A stretch of 48,836 nt of DNA from an uncultured Alphaproteobacteria bacterium. Lineage in GTDB: Bacteria; Pseudomonadota; Alphaproteobacteria; RF32; CAG-239. The notes beneath the pieces were generated by a model. It had not been told where the DNA came from, made no database searches, and saw only the letters and a list, made by a program, of their open reading frames with translations. Positions 18,549 to 27,240 of the stretch are shown piece by piece (the stretch's first letter is position 1; every line of letters begins with the position of its first letter). The stretch covers positions 1-48,836 of the forward strand of contig CALXVV010000006.1 in assembly GCA_944392205.1 (NCBI GenBank), in the 5' to 3' direction. Position numbers and translations under genes: made by a program.

Positions 18549-19595
18549 CTAGTATTTCTCTATTGTGTAATAAGAGCCATGCTCGATCAACTGATAAGAT
18601 TGCCCGCGCAAAGCCTGCAACAGTTTATCAAGAGAGCCGACATAAGAAAGCCTAAATTGAACCTTTTTAGCTCCCAAAGCCTGAGTTTCAACACCGCTCA
18701 CCAAATTTATATTCTTAAGACTTTGCTCCAAAGCGACCCAATCTTGCAACCGGGAAAAATTAAAAAGCACGACAATGGTATTTTCTTGTGATGCCGAGGT
18801 CAGGTTTTGCTCAGATATTTTATTTTCCAACTGAGCCTTAACCTCCTCAACCGCTTTGGTAAAAAGCTCCATCCCCGAACTTCTGGGACCTTCAACCCTA
18901 ATGGTGCGTGCATCTCCGTTATAAGACAAAGCTCTAATGATTAATCCATCGATTCCATCATAAGTGGCGTCCAAGACATAGACATCATCCGCACCGTTAA
19001 GCCGCATGAGCTTGTCCATGGCCTCGCCATCCATTGCGGCAGCTTTTCTGGCATCTAAAATAGCATAGTTAGCCCCGCTTGCCGGAACTGAGACAAGGTT
19101 AATAGCCCCGCCTGAAGAAGAGGCATCCCAAGCCTGTTTCCACATATTGGTGCTTTCCCACAATTGAGGAGCGTCACTACTAAACTCTCTAAAGATCGGA
19201 ACCACCAAGACTTTGCTCTCCATTTGCACCATGACCGGAATTTGCCGCTCATTCATATATTGTTTAAGCATATCCTCGTTTAAGACCACCCGCAAATTGG
19301 CCATATAGCGGAGGGCAGAGCTTTTTTCTTCCACCACGGAAACTTCTTTAATGAAGTTAACAAGCTGCTCATCTGTCATGGATGCGAGTTTTTCAACCCC
19401 CTCAGAGGTGGTGATTCTCTTAGCCACGGCCACCACGGCGGCACGGTTAGCCTCGCTCATGGCTCGCCTTTGAGCGGCAGCGGCACTTTCATCGGTGACA
19501 TCGACTTTAATTTCGACAGCATAGCGTTCATCTGTAGCCCAGGCAGATGTTGCAAAAACAAGGCAAAAGAATACTAAAAGCCCAAACTTAGACAC
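18549..19595 (-). CDS. DUF2066 domain lipoprotein-like/periplasmic protein
   Basis: A 348-residue exported protein. Residues 1-20 form a signal peptide with a likely cleavage after SAWA. The following VEIKVDVTDESAAAAQRRAMSEANRAA region resembles the DUF2066 N-terminal beta-alpha unit, and the rest alternates beta and alpha segments. No enzyme motif is seen, and no lipobox Cys, so it is probably soluble in the periplasm. It lies between ndk (15 bases upstream) and the AI-2E-like permease (seven bases downstream), suggesting one operon. Function is unknown. Confidence 0.65.
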   Translation of the reverse strand: MSKFGLLVFFCLVFATSAWATDERYAVEIKVDVTDESAAAAQRRAMSEANRAAVVAVAKRITTSEGVEKLASMTDEQLVNFIKEVSVVEEKSSALRYMANLRVVLNEDMLKQYMNERQIPVMVQMESKVLVVPIFREFSSDAPQLWESTNMWKQAWDASSSGGAINLVSVPASGANYAILDARKAAAMDGEAMDKLMRLNGADDVYVLDATYDGIDGLIIRALSYNGDARTIRVEGPRSSGMELFTKAVEEVKAQLENKISEQNLTSASQENTIVVLFNFSRLQDWVALEQSLKNINLVSGVETQALGAKKVQFRLSYVGSLDKLLQALRGQSYQLIEHGSYYTIEKY

Positions 19596-19610
19596 GAAAT
19601 GAGCCTCCCC

Positions 19611-20027
19611 TTACTCACAAATTTCCAAATCACTAAAGAAAAAGCTAATCTCTCTTTTTGCGCTATCCAAAGAATCAGAACCATGAACGGTATTACGGTC
19701 AATAGAGAGAGCAAAAGTTTTGCGGATGGTTCCCTCCTCTGCCACAGCCGGGTTGGTAGCGCCCATAATTTTGCGATATCTGGCAACGGCATCTTCACCT
19801 TGCAAAACTTGCACCACCACGGGAGCAGAACACATAATCTCAACCAAGCTCGTAAAAAAGGCCTTATCCTTATGCTCGGCATAAAACTCTTCGGCCTGTT
19901 TTGGCGTGAGGCGAATAAGCTTTTGCGCCACAATCTTAAGACCGCTTTCCTCAATCATAGAGTTAACCTTACCGGTAATATTACGAGTTACGGCATCGGG
20001 TTTAATGATAGATAATGTTCTTTCCAT
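19611..20027 (-). CDS. ndk: Nucleoside diphosphate kinase
   Basis: Transfers the gamma-phosphate of ATP to nucleoside diphosphates through a phosphohistidine. The 138-residue length is typical. It begins [12 protein letters not shown], carries [15 protein letters not shown], and has the active-site His in NTVHGSDS. It is probably the first gene of a leftward unit with the DUF2066 and permease genes, divergent from pta. SD-like GGAGATAATTCC lies before the ATG. Confidence 0.97.
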   Translation of the reverse strand: MERTLSIIKPDAVTRNITGKVNSMIEESGLKIVAQKLIRLTPKQAEEFYAEHKDKAFFTSLVEIMCSAPVVVQVLQGEDAVARYRKIMGATNPAVAEEGTIRKTFALSIDRNTVHGSDSLDSAKREISFFFSDLEICE

Positions 20028-20102
20028 GGAATTATCTCCGTTTGTTAAACAAGCAATCTGTCACCAAGATATAATACTTTCTCAAAATAATCAAAAGATA
20101 TT

Positions 20103-20131
20103 TTGACTTTTAGATATTAGAAGTGTAAACA
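20103..20131 (+). promoter_or_regulatory. Possible promoter for pta-ackA
   Basis: TTGACT (20103-20108), a 17-base spacer and TAAACA (20126-20131), 41 bases before the pta ATG, in an A/T-rich divergent region. The -10 is weak, so this is tentative. Confidence 0.35.
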
Positions 20132-20171
20132 ATAAAAAAACATTAACTTCAAAAACAAAAGAGGAAAGATT

Positions 20172-21179
20172 ATGAAAATTACTCCCTATATTCAAGGCCT
20201 GATAGCCAAGGCCCAGAAACTGGGCAAGACAATTGTTTTGCCGGAAGGTGAAGACGAGCGTGTTCTGCAAGCTGCGCACGAGGCCGCCAAACAAAAGATT
20301 GCCAAAATCATCATTTTGGGTGAAGAAGCTGACATAAAGGCCTACTTTGCCAAACAAGGCTGGGACCTTGAGGGAATAGAGTTAATAAACCCGGCCCACT
20401 CTCCCAAATTAGGAGAATATACAAAACTCTTGTATGAGCTGCGCAAAGCCAAAGGCATGACAGAGGAAGAAGCCGCCAAGACAGCTCTCAACCCCAACTA
20501 TTTTGGAACTCTGATGATAAAAGCCGGTGACGCCGACGGTATGGTCTCTGGCGCCAACCACTCCACGGCAGACACCGTTCGTCCGGCATTGCAAATTATC
20601 AAATCTCGCCGCCCGGAAAGAGTTGTTTCAGCTTTATTTATCATGGAGTCCAAAGACGGCAAAATTTTCTATCTTTCGGACTGCGCCGTAAATATCAACC
20701 CCACGGCTAAAGAAATGGCAGACATTGCCCTAAGCAGTGCCGAAAGTGTTATTCAGTTTGGAGATGAGCCAAGAGTGGCTATGTTGTCTTATTCTACTTT
20801 TGGTTCCGGCAAAGGCGAAGGTGTTGACAAAGTAAGAGAAGCCACCGCTCTCGCGAAAGAAGCCTTAAAAGCGGATGAATATGCAAATCTGCCCATCACC
20901 TTAGACGGCGAGATGCAGGCTGATGCAGCCTTAGATGCCGTTGTTGCCCGCAAAAAGGCTCCGTCTTCAAATGTTGCCGGAAAAGCCAACACCTTAATTT
21001 TCCCAAACATTGAAGCCGGAAATATTGGCTATAAATTGCTACAGCGTCTAGGCGGCGCAGAAATGTACGGCCCCATGCTGCAAGGCTTAAATGCCCCGAT
21101 TAACGACTTGTCTCGCGGTTGCTTTGCCGAAGATATCGTCGGTTTGATTGCCATTACTGTTTTACAAACTCAAAAATAA
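20172..21179 (+). CDS. pta: Phosphate acetyltransferase (short form)
   Basis: Converts acetyl-CoA and phosphate to acetyl-phosphate and CoA. The 335-residue product is the short form, without the N-terminal regulatory domain of E. coli Pta. Characteristic sequences are VLPEGEDERVLQAA, DADGMVSGANHSTADTVRPAL, MLSYSTFGSG and LIFPNIEAGNIGYKLLQRLGGAEMYGP (quoted only in part here: PNIEAGNIGYK). SD GAGGAAAG precedes the ATG. ackA follows after 12 bases, giving an ATP-yielding acetate pathway typical of fermentation. Confidence 0.96.
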   Translation: MKITPYIQGLIAKAQKLGKTIVLPEGEDERVLQAAHEAAKQKIAKIIILGEEADIKAYFAKQGWDLEGIELINPAHSPKLGEYTKLLYELRKAKGMTEEEAAKTALNPNYFGTLMIKAGDADGMVSGANHSTADTVRPALQIIKSRRPERVVSALFIMESKDGKIFYLSDCAVNINPTAKEMADIALSSAESVIQFGDEPRVAMLSYSTFGSGKGEGVDKVREATALAKEALKADEYANLPITLDGEMQADAALDAVVARKKAPSSNVAGKANTLIFPNIEAGNIGYKLLQRLGGAEMYGPMLQGLNAPINDLSRGCFAEDIVGLIAITVLQTQK

Positions 21180-21191
21180 GGATAAAAACAA

Positions 21192-22370
21192 ATGAAAATT
21201 CTTGTACTGAATTCCGGTTCATCTTCCTTGAAATATCAGCTGTTTGATGTTAACGGAGATAAATATGATGTTATCGCCAAAGGCTTGGCTGAAAGAATAG
21301 GCATCAACGGCTCTTTAGTGAGCATCAAATATGCCAACGGCGAGAAAAAATCTGTTGCCGTTAACTTGCCAACTCATAATGAGGCTTTGCGTGAGGTATT
21401 CAACTTGCTGTTAGACGGTGTAATCAAGAGCTTAGATGAAATTACGGCCGTTGGCCACCGCGTGGTCCATGGCGGTGAAAAATTCAAAGATTCTGCCCTG
21501 GTAACGGAAGAAGTTATAGAAGAAATAGATGAGCTTTCACAATTAGCTCCGTTGCACAACCCGGCTGCGGTTTTGGGTTTGCGCGCCGTTCAAAAAGCTT
21601 TGCCCAAAGTTCCGCAAGTTGTGGCTTTTGATACAGCCTTTCATCAAACCATGCCCAAAGAGGCTTTTTTGTACGGTTTGCCTTTGGAGCAATATACCGA
21701 ACACAAGATTCGCCGCTACGGTGCCCACGGCACTTCCCACCAATTTGTAGCCGAAGAATGTGCAAAATTGATTGGCAAAAAAGGCAAAATCATCACCTGC
21801 CACTTGGGCAACGGTGCTTCCATCTCTGCGGTAAAAGACGGCGTTTGCATGGATACATCCATGGGTTTCACACCTTTGGCCGGTGTCATCATGGGAACCC
21901 GTTGCGGAGATATCGACCCCTATATTCCGCTCCACATCATGAAATACCAAAACAAGACCGTAGATGAGGTCAACACGCTTTTGAACAAACAAAGCGGTAT
22001 GCTCGGTTTATCCGGTTTTAGCGATATGCGTGATGTTGAGGCCAAATACTTGGAAGGAGACACCAAAGCAATAGAAGCTTTGAAGGCCTATGCTTATACA
22101 CTGGTAAAATTCATCGGCAGTTACATTGCCGTTTTGGGTGGTGTAGACGCCATAGTCTTCACGGCCGGCATTGGCGAGAACTCTCCGATTATCCGCAAAA
22201 TGGTATTAGAGCGTTTAAGTTACCTCGGCATTGAGTTGGATGAAGAAAACAACAATAAGAGAGGCGATGCGGTAGAAATCACCAAACCCGGCTCAAAAGT
22301 TCGCTCTTTCGTTATCCCCACCAACGAGGAGTTGATGATAGCTAAAGACACTGTCCGCCTAAGCCGATAG
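21192..22370 (+). CDS. ackA: Acetate kinase
   Basis: Makes ATP and acetate from acetyl-phosphate. The 392-residue protein belongs to the ASKHA fold, with the start MKILVLNSGSSSLKYQ, catalytic AFDTAFHQTMP, the RRYGAHGTSH motif, ITCHLGNGASI, and a terminal VFTAGIGENSPIIR with the catalytic/nucleotide-binding residues. Normal length. It shares an operon with pta and is followed directly by a strong intrinsic terminator. Confidence 0.97.
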   Translation: MKILVLNSGSSSLKYQLFDVNGDKYDVIAKGLAERIGINGSLVSIKYANGEKKSVAVNLPTHNEALREVFNLLLDGVIKSLDEITAVGHRVVHGGEKFKDSALVTEEVIEEIDELSQLAPLHNPAAVLGLRAVQKALPKVPQVVAFDTAFHQTMPKEAFLYGLPLEQYTEHKIRRYGAHGTSHQFVAEECAKLIGKKGKIITCHLGNGASISAVKDGVCMDTSMGFTPLAGVIMGTRCGDIDPYIPLHIMKYQNKTVDEVNTLLNKQSGMLGLSGFSDMRDVEAKYLEGDTKAIEALKAYAYTLVKFIGSYIAVLGGVDAIVFTAGIGENSPIIRKMVLERLSYLGIELDEENNNKRGDAVEITKPGSKVRSFVIPTNEELMIAKDTVRLSR

Positions 22371-22383
22371 GAATGAAGCAAAA

Positions 22384-22416
22384 AACTAAAGCCCCGAAGA
22401 TTTCGGGGCTTTTTTC
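22384..22416 (+). terminator. Intrinsic terminator of pta-ackA
   Basis: A stem AAGCCCCGAA/TTCGGGGCTT with a three-base loop followed by TTTTTT, about 15 bases after the ackA stop. Confidence 0.93.
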
Positions 22417-22454
22417 ATACAAACAATTTTGTTAAAAGGTTTTTTAAAAAATTA

Positions 22455-22483
22455 TTGTGCTGAAATGAAATCTGAGTTATAAA
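22455..22483 (+). promoter_or_regulatory. Possible promoter of the Ppx-rlmE gene run
   Basis: TTGTGC (22455-22460), a 17-base spacer and TATAAA (22478-22483), about 40 bases before the first Ppx-type ATG and after the ackA terminator. Confidence 0.4.
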
Positions 22484-22525
22484 ATAAGTAACTTTGAACA
22501 ATTTTGTATTTGATAGAATAAAACA

Positions 22526-23656
22526 ATGAAGAACTGGCATAAAAAACCTTTTGCCAAATCGTCGGTTATATCGCAGAAAAGTGAGCCTGCGGCACCAAAT
22601 TATGCGGCCATAGACTTAGGCACCAACTCTTGCAGATTGGTAATTGCCACGCCGACCCCGTCGTCTTTTCGGATTGTTGAGACTTTTTCCAAAATAACCA
22701 GGCTTGGCGAGGGAATTATAAACAACAATGAGCTGTCAAAAGCGGCCATCAAACGGACCATCGGCGCATTAAAGGTTTGTGCCGGTGTTTTAGCTGAATA
22801 TGCACCGATTGTGCGCTCGCGCTATGTTGCCACCGCCGCCTGCCGTCGTGCGGTAAACTGCAAACAATTTCTGGATTCGGTCAAAAAAGAAACTGGTTTG
22901 AATATAGAGATAATTTCGCCGCAAGAAGAATCTCGCCTGGCCGTTGTAGGCTGCATTCCGCTTTTGGCCAGAAATATTAAGCGTGCGCTGATATTTGATA
23001 TCGGTGGTGGTTCTACAGAGATATCCCTGGCCCGAACCACCAACAGCGGCAACACGTTCATTGAAGGCTACATATCTCTACCCTATGGAGTGGTTACCAT
23101 CTCAGAGGCTTTTCCCTCGCATGACATGACAGATTTGGCTTATGACACAATTATCGAGCGCACACATAAGCTTCTTTCTGAGTTTGAAGAAAAACACCAC
23201 ATCAGAGAAGCCATAGCCAACCAAGAAATTCAAGTTATCGGCACATCTGGCACGGTCACTGTATTGGGAGCAGTACATTTGAATCTGCCGCGCTATAACC
23301 GCTCGGCGGTAGATGGTATTGCCATGAGCAAACAAGACGTGGAGCGCACGGTAGCTAAAATTAAAAGAATTGGAGATGAAGGACGCAAAAAGCACCCTTG
23401 TATCGGCGCCTCAAAAGCAGATTTGACCATGGCCGGCTGTGCAATTATAGAGGCTCTGACCTCTTTTTGGCCGATATCTGAGATAACGGTTGCAGATAGG
23501 GGCATCAGAGAAGGAATTCTGCTGGATATGATGCACGCCCCCAAAAAGCATTTTAACAAAAAACGCCGCAAACCGCGTTATCCGTTCTCACGGGGAAGAA
23601 AGAATAGCAATTTTAACAACAATCAAGCTTTTCGAGGTGTAGCCAATGACAGATAA
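22526..23656 (+). CDS. Ppx/GppA family phosphatase, copy 1
   Basis: A 376-residue member of the exopolyphosphatase/guanosine pentaphosphatase family (ASKHA fold). Phosphate-binding loops are visible: YAAIDLGTNSCRLVI near residue 27, then ARYV-type linker sequence, LIFDIGGGSTEISLA near 157, and VIGTSGTVTVLG near 237. It covers only the N-terminal Ppx-GppA region and lacks the HD-like C-terminal domain of full E. coli Ppx/GppA. The last 40 residues are very basic (KKRRKPRYPFSRGRKN), possibly for nucleic acid or polyphosphate contact. It overlaps the second copy by 11 bases. Which substrate (polyP or pppGpp) it uses cannot be told. Confidence 0.85.
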   Translation: MKNWHKKPFAKSSVISQKSEPAAPNYAAIDLGTNSCRLVIATPTPSSFRIVETFSKITRLGEGIINNNELSKAAIKRTIGALKVCAGVLAEYAPIVRSRYVATAACRRAVNCKQFLDSVKKETGLNIEIISPQEESRLAVVGCIPLLARNIKRALIFDIGGGSTEISLARTTNSGNTFIEGYISLPYGVVTISEAFPSHDMTDLAYDTIIERTHKLLSEFEEKHHIREAIANQEIQVIGTSGTVTVLGAVHLNLPRYNRSAVDGIAMSKQDVERTVAKIKRIGDEGRKKHPCIGASKADLTMAGCAIIEALTSFWPISEITVADRGIREGILLDMMHAPKKHFNKKRRKPRYPFSRGRKNSNFNNNQAFRGVANDR

Positions 23657-24611
23657 GAACTATGCTGCCATAGATTTAGGCACCAATTCCTGCCGTTTAT
23701 TGATTTGTGATGCCACCGGCAAAGAACTATGTAAAGAGACAACGGCTACCAGGCTCGGAGAAGGGTTGTACAAGTCCGGAGTTTTCACACCACAGGCCAT
23801 TGAGCGTGGGGTCAGATGTTTTTTTCAATACCGGCAATTAATAGATAAATACAATGTAGATACGATTCGTGCTGTTGCCACGGCCTCTTGCCGCATGGCT
23901 GCCAACAGTGATGAATTCATCAAAAAAGTATGGGATGAATCCCACATTAAGATAGAGGTGATAGATGGTTACGAGGAAGCTCGCCTGAATTTGAAAGGCG
24001 CCTTGAGTCATGTCTGCGGCAAAACCAAATATGTTGTTGTCTATGACTTAGGCGGCGGCTCCACTGAAATTACTTTGGCCACCAACACCAAAAATCCGCA
24101 CATATTGCACACCATATCCATTCCCTGGGGTGCGCGCAATGCCTCAGAGGCATTTAATTTGGTAGAATACAACGAAGAAAACGCCGCCCGCCTGCGCCAA
24201 GATATCGGCGCCAGAACGGAGAGCTTTGTCAAAAAATCTTACCTTGAAACTTATCTTGAAGATGTTTGTTTCGTAGCCACCTCAAGCACCCCCTTGCGCC
24301 TGGCCTCAATGATCGAGGACTTTGGCGCCTATGACCGCGACCGTGCTGATGGCATTGCCATGGACAGAGAGGCTATGGACCAAGCGATCTCTGAAGTTTT
24401 GCACTCGAGCCGCGCGGAAATGGCAGACAATCCTTACATTGGAGACAAAAGATCTTACATATTTATCGCCGCCTGCATCATATTTCAAACCATTTATGAG
24501 CGGCTTAAAGCAGATAAGATTATAGCTTCTCTCAAAAGCGCCAAAGATGGTATTGTTGCGGAACTGATAGAAAAAGACAAGAAAGTCCAAGAAGATGAAA
24601 AAGCTGACTAA
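23646..24611 (+). CDS. Ppx/GppA family phosphatase, copy 2
   Basis: A 321-residue paralog of the preceding gene: NYAAIDLGTNSCRLLI at the N-terminus, then VVYDLGGGSTEITLA and VATSSTPLRLAS in the same order. The third loop differs: copy 1 has GTSGTV, here it is ATSSTPL, so the active sites may not be equivalent. It lacks the basic tail and ends in a charged KKVQEDEKAD. Its start lies inside copy 1 and its last 17 bases overlap rlmE, so the products are probably made together. Placement of a Ppx-type gene before rlmE is familiar; two in tandem are less usual. Confidence 0.83.
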   Translation: MTDKNYAAIDLGTNSCRLLICDATGKELCKETTATRLGEGLYKSGVFTPQAIERGVRCFFQYRQLIDKYNVDTIRAVATASCRMAANSDEFIKKVWDESHIKIEVIDGYEEARLNLKGALSHVCGKTKYVVVYDLGGGSTEITLATNTKNPHILHTISIPWGARNASEAFNLVEYNEENAARLRQDIGARTESFVKKSYLETYLEDVCFVATSSTPLRLASMIEDFGAYDRDRADGIAMDREAMDQAISEVLHSSRAEMADNPYIGDKRSYIFIAACIIFQTIYERLKADKIIASLKSAKDGIVAELIEKDKKVQEDEKAD

Positions 24612-25293
24612 ATCTGCCCAGGCCATCACCGGCCACCACCAGCTCACGGTGCGGGTTAAGACCTCAAAATACCGCAAGAAGTCTTCAAATCAGTGGTTGG
24701 AAAGGCAGTTAAACGACCCCTATGTTGCGGAATCCAAACGTTTGGGGTATCGCTCCAGAGCCGCTTTTAAGCTAATTCAGTTAGATGAAAAATACAAGTT
24801 TTTAGGCAAAGGCAAAACCATTGTTGACTTAGGCTGCGCGCCCGGTGGTTGGACACAGGTGGCGGTGCAAAGAAACAAGGGCAGCGGCCAGGTTGTTGGA
24901 ATAGATATTTTAGAAACCGAGCCAATTGAGGGAGCTAGCCTCATTTGCTTAGATTTCACCTTACCGGAGGCGGCAGACAAACTAAAAGCCCTGCTCAATG
25001 GAGAGGCAGATATAGTCATGAGCGATATGGCCGCCAACACCACCGGCCACCAACAAACCGACCATTTAAGGACCATCGGCTTGGTAGAGGCCGCTTATGA
25101 ATTTGCCAAAGAGGTTTTGGCTCAAGGGGGAATTTTCATTGCCAAAGTATTTCAAGGCGGCGCGGAAGGCGGCCTCTTGAACGATGCCAAAAAGAACTTT
25201 GCCAAAGTTGGGCATTTCAAACCCGATGCCAGCCGTTCAACCTCTCCGGAAACATACTTGGTTTGCCAGGGCTTTAGAAAGGAAAATAAATAA
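24595..25293 (+). CDS. rlmE: 23S rRNA 2'-O-ribose methyltransferase RlmE
   Basis: Methylates the 2'-OH of U2552 in the 23S A-loop during late 50S assembly. The 232-residue protein has the FtsJ/RrmJ Rossmann fold with SAM motif VDLGCAPGGWTQVA and the catalytic K-D-K-E set visible in SRAAFKL, SDMAANTTG, IAKVFQGG and SPETYLV. A lysine-rich N-terminal extension of about 40 residues, commonly seen in alphaproteobacteria, precedes the core; the start could be slightly later. It overlaps the upstream gene by 17 bases and the downstream gene by one (TAATG). Confidence 0.95.
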   Translation: MKKLTKSAQAITGHHQLTVRVKTSKYRKKSSNQWLERQLNDPYVAESKRLGYRSRAAFKLIQLDEKYKFLGKGKTIVDLGCAPGGWTQVAVQRNKGSGQVVGIDILETEPIEGASLICLDFTLPEAADKLKALLNGEADIVMSDMAANTTGHQQTDHLRTIGLVEAAYEFAKEVLAQGGIFIAKVFQGGAEGGLLNDAKKNFAKVGHFKPDASRSTSPETYLVCQGFRKENK

Positions 25294-26507
25294 TGCAAAC
25301 CGGCGCCAGATATCAGGCTTGCTTAGAGCTTATAGGCGAGATTTTCAAAGATGAAAAACCGGCAGACGGTGTGATAAACGAGTATATGAGAAGCCGCAAA
25401 TATATTGGCTCCAAAGATCGTAGATTCATTAATGACCTGGTGTGGCACTTAATTCGCAATCGGCGCAAACTTGAGTTTGATGCCCAAAGCCAAGACCCGA
25501 GAAGAATTTTGCTTTGGGCCGTGAGAGATAAATTGCCGGAAGTTTTTGACGCCTCTCAACATGGCCTTTCTCCTCTCACAAAAGAAGAGGAAGAATGGTT
25601 AAGAGAAGGAAATGAGCAACCCTACCCGCCAGCAGTTGAGGCCGAATGCCCGGATTGGCTGTTTGCCAAAATTAAAGATATTGAGTTTTGCAAAGCGCTC
25701 AATCAAACGGCTGAGGCTGATTTCAGAGCCCACAATCATGCAAGAGATGAGGTCATCAAAAGGCTGGCACAAGAAGGTATTAATGTGCGCAAAACACCAT
25801 ATTCGCCTTTGGGGTTTCGCAGTTCTGAGCGCATAAGTATAGGTAACTGCGCAGCTTATCAAGAAGGCTGGTTTGAGATTCAGGATGAGGCCTCACAAAT
25901 AGCGACGATTTTGTGTGATGCCAAAGAAAACGAAAAGATTATTGATTATTGTTGTGGCGCCGGTGGCAAAAGCTTGGCGATATCGGCTTTGTTAGAAAAT
26001 AGAGGAAAAATTTTGGCCTATGATATCAACGCCAAAAGGCTGGAAGCCATCAAACCGCGCCTGCAAAGATTAGGGGTTAAAAACATTGAGCTAACCGACA
26101 TCATTGCCGACAGCGACAAAGACTTTGACCTTTTCATATTAGATGCCCCTTGCTCCGGCACCGGCACCTGGAGAAGAGCCCCCGATGCCAAATTCCGCTT
26201 GCGGGAAGATAAGTTAGCCGCACTCAAACACACGCAGGCAAATTTGCTTGAGATAGCGGCCGCTAAGACCAAAACCGGTGGCAGAATAGCCTACTTCACC
26301 TGCTCGGTACTTAAAGAAGAAGATGAGGATATCATCAATGGCTTTTTAGCCAAACATCAGGAATTTGCGCTTATGAATTTGGAAAAACTCTGGGCGCAAA
26401 AAATAGATCAGCCCTACCCGCACAACAATCCATACATGTTGCGGCTGTCCCCTCAAACCACCAACACAGATGGCTTTTTCATCGCAATCTTAAAGAAACA
26501 AAGCTAA
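25293..26507 (+). CDS. RsmB/NOP-family rRNA cytosine-5 methyltransferase
   Basis: A 404-residue class I SAM-dependent RNA m5C methyltransferase. An N-terminal NusB-like helical region (about 1-140) is followed by the catalytic domain with SAM-binding DYCCGAGGKSLAIS, motif IV DAPCSGTGTWRRAPD and motif VI FTCSVLKEEDE; the two catalytic Cys are both present. The combination resembles RsmB, which modifies C967 of 16S rRNA, but the N-terminal part is weakly conserved, so I leave the symbol blank. The ATG overlaps the rlmE stop, giving a ribosome-maturation pair. No clear terminator follows. Confidence 0.87.
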   Translation: MQTGARYQACLELIGEIFKDEKPADGVINEYMRSRKYIGSKDRRFINDLVWHLIRNRRKLEFDAQSQDPRRILLWAVRDKLPEVFDASQHGLSPLTKEEEEWLREGNEQPYPPAVEAECPDWLFAKIKDIEFCKALNQTAEADFRAHNHARDEVIKRLAQEGINVRKTPYSPLGFRSSERISIGNCAAYQEGWFEIQDEASQIATILCDAKENEKIIDYCCGAGGKSLAISALLENRGKILAYDINAKRLEAIKPRLQRLGVKNIELTDIIADSDKDFDLFILDAPCSGTGTWRRAPDAKFRLREDKLAALKHTQANLLEIAAAKTKTGGRIAYFTCSVLKEEDEDIINGFLAKHQEFALMNLEKLWAQKIDQPYPHNNPYMLRLSPQTTNTDGFFIAILKKQS

Positions 26508-26559
26508 TCGTTATTATAAAAAAATAATGCAATTAATTTGTTTGAATATGGCACCCAAA

Positions 26560-26663
26560 ATTAGCGCGCCGACCAAGGGAGCCGCGCGGATAACAGCGGA
26601 GTTATGCCTCCGGTCGCTTGACCGGCCGGCTTCGGCAGGCGCTTACCTAACCGGCGAGCTTGT
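26560..26663. repeat. GC-rich palindromic intergenic sequence
   Basis: A gene-free stretch markedly richer in G+C than its surroundings, with several short inverted repeats such as GGTCGCTTGACC (around 26623-26634). It sits between the rRNA methylase gene and element B and is unlike either. I see no open frame or RNA gene; it may be a further repeat family or a structured 3' end. Confidence 0.45.
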
Positions 26664-26789
26664 AAAAGTTCGGATAATGGAATTTATAGAGTGATTTCGA
26701 AGGCGAGCAAAATTTTAGTGTACATAAGACGTACATGAATTTTGCGAGACCGCACGAAATTGCTCTAGAAAACCATTAGACGAACTTTT
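26664..26789. repeat. Palindromic element B, abutting a stop codon
   Basis: A 126-bp imperfect palindrome with perfect 9-bp ends AAAAGTTCG/CGAACTTTT, continuing inward to GATAATGG on the left and CCATTAGA on the right, an inner 8-bp stem GCAAAATT/AATTTTGC (26707-26714 with 26738-26745), and a TGTAC/GTACA tip with a seven-base loop. It ends directly at the stop codon of the leftward FlhB-domain gene (26790). Size, termini and tip are shared with element C at 30890-31015, and the tip with element A. Confidence 0.82.
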
Positions 26790-27104
26790 CTATTTGGCGG
26801 CGTTCTTTGAATAAATATAGGATATAATTTCGGCGACGGCGGCAAAAGCCTCGATAGGGATTTCCTCATCAATATCAACCGCCTTTAGGATTTGCAAAAG
26901 ATCTGCATCCTGATGGATTTCGATATTATTTTCGAGCGCGAGCTCAATAATTTTGGCGGCCACATGCCCCTGTCCCTTGGCAGAGACGATAGGCGCATTG
27001 TCTTTTTCCCTATCATAGCGGAGCGCCACCGCATAATCTGTTGTGGAAAAGTCGGGTGCGGCGTTGTCTTTTGAAAGATTTGGTCTATTATTGTCCTCAG
27101 ACAT
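26790..27104 (-). CDS. Stand-alone FlhB C-terminal domain protein
   Basis: A 104-residue soluble protein matching only the cytoplasmic domain of FlhB/SctU (export switch family): STTDYAVALRYDREKDNAPIVSAKGQGHVAAKIIELA, quoted here as DYAVALRYDREKDNAPIVSA, then EIPIEAFAAVAEIISYIY. The NPTH cleavage motif is replaced by sequence around FSTTDY, so it begins about where cleaved FlhB-C would. Similar stand-alone FlhB-like proteins (FhlB/YlqH type) accompany flagellar genes in other bacteria and may substitute for or modulate FlhB-C. ATG 27104 has GGAG seven bases upstream. It is divergent from flgB. Confidence 0.8.
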   Translation of the reverse strand: MSEDNNRPNLSKDNAAPDFSTTDYAVALRYDREKDNAPIVSAKGQGHVAAKIIELALENNIEIHQDADLLQILKAVDIDEEIPIEAFAAVAEIISYIYSKNAAK

Positions 27105-27172
27105 GCAAAAGCTCCGGAGTTGATTTTTGATATAATTTAAATCTGCCGGCGCCAAAAGGCAAGAGCTTTTAT

Positions 27173-27189
27173 TTGGCATATTTTTTGCA
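27173..27189 (+). promoter_or_regulatory. Sigma-54 promoter of flgB-flgC-fliE
   Basis: TTGGCATATTTTTTGCA contains the -24 GG (27175-27176) and -12 GC (27187-27188) with exactly ten bases between them, matching TGGCAC-N5-TTGCW. It lies about 50 bases before the flgB ATG. Flagellar basal-body operons in alphaproteobacteria such as Caulobacter are often sigma-54 dependent. Confidence 0.72.
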
Positions 27190-27240
27190 TGTTGGTTATG
27201 TGTGGGGACACGTAACAACAGATTGGGGAATATTGGTAAA

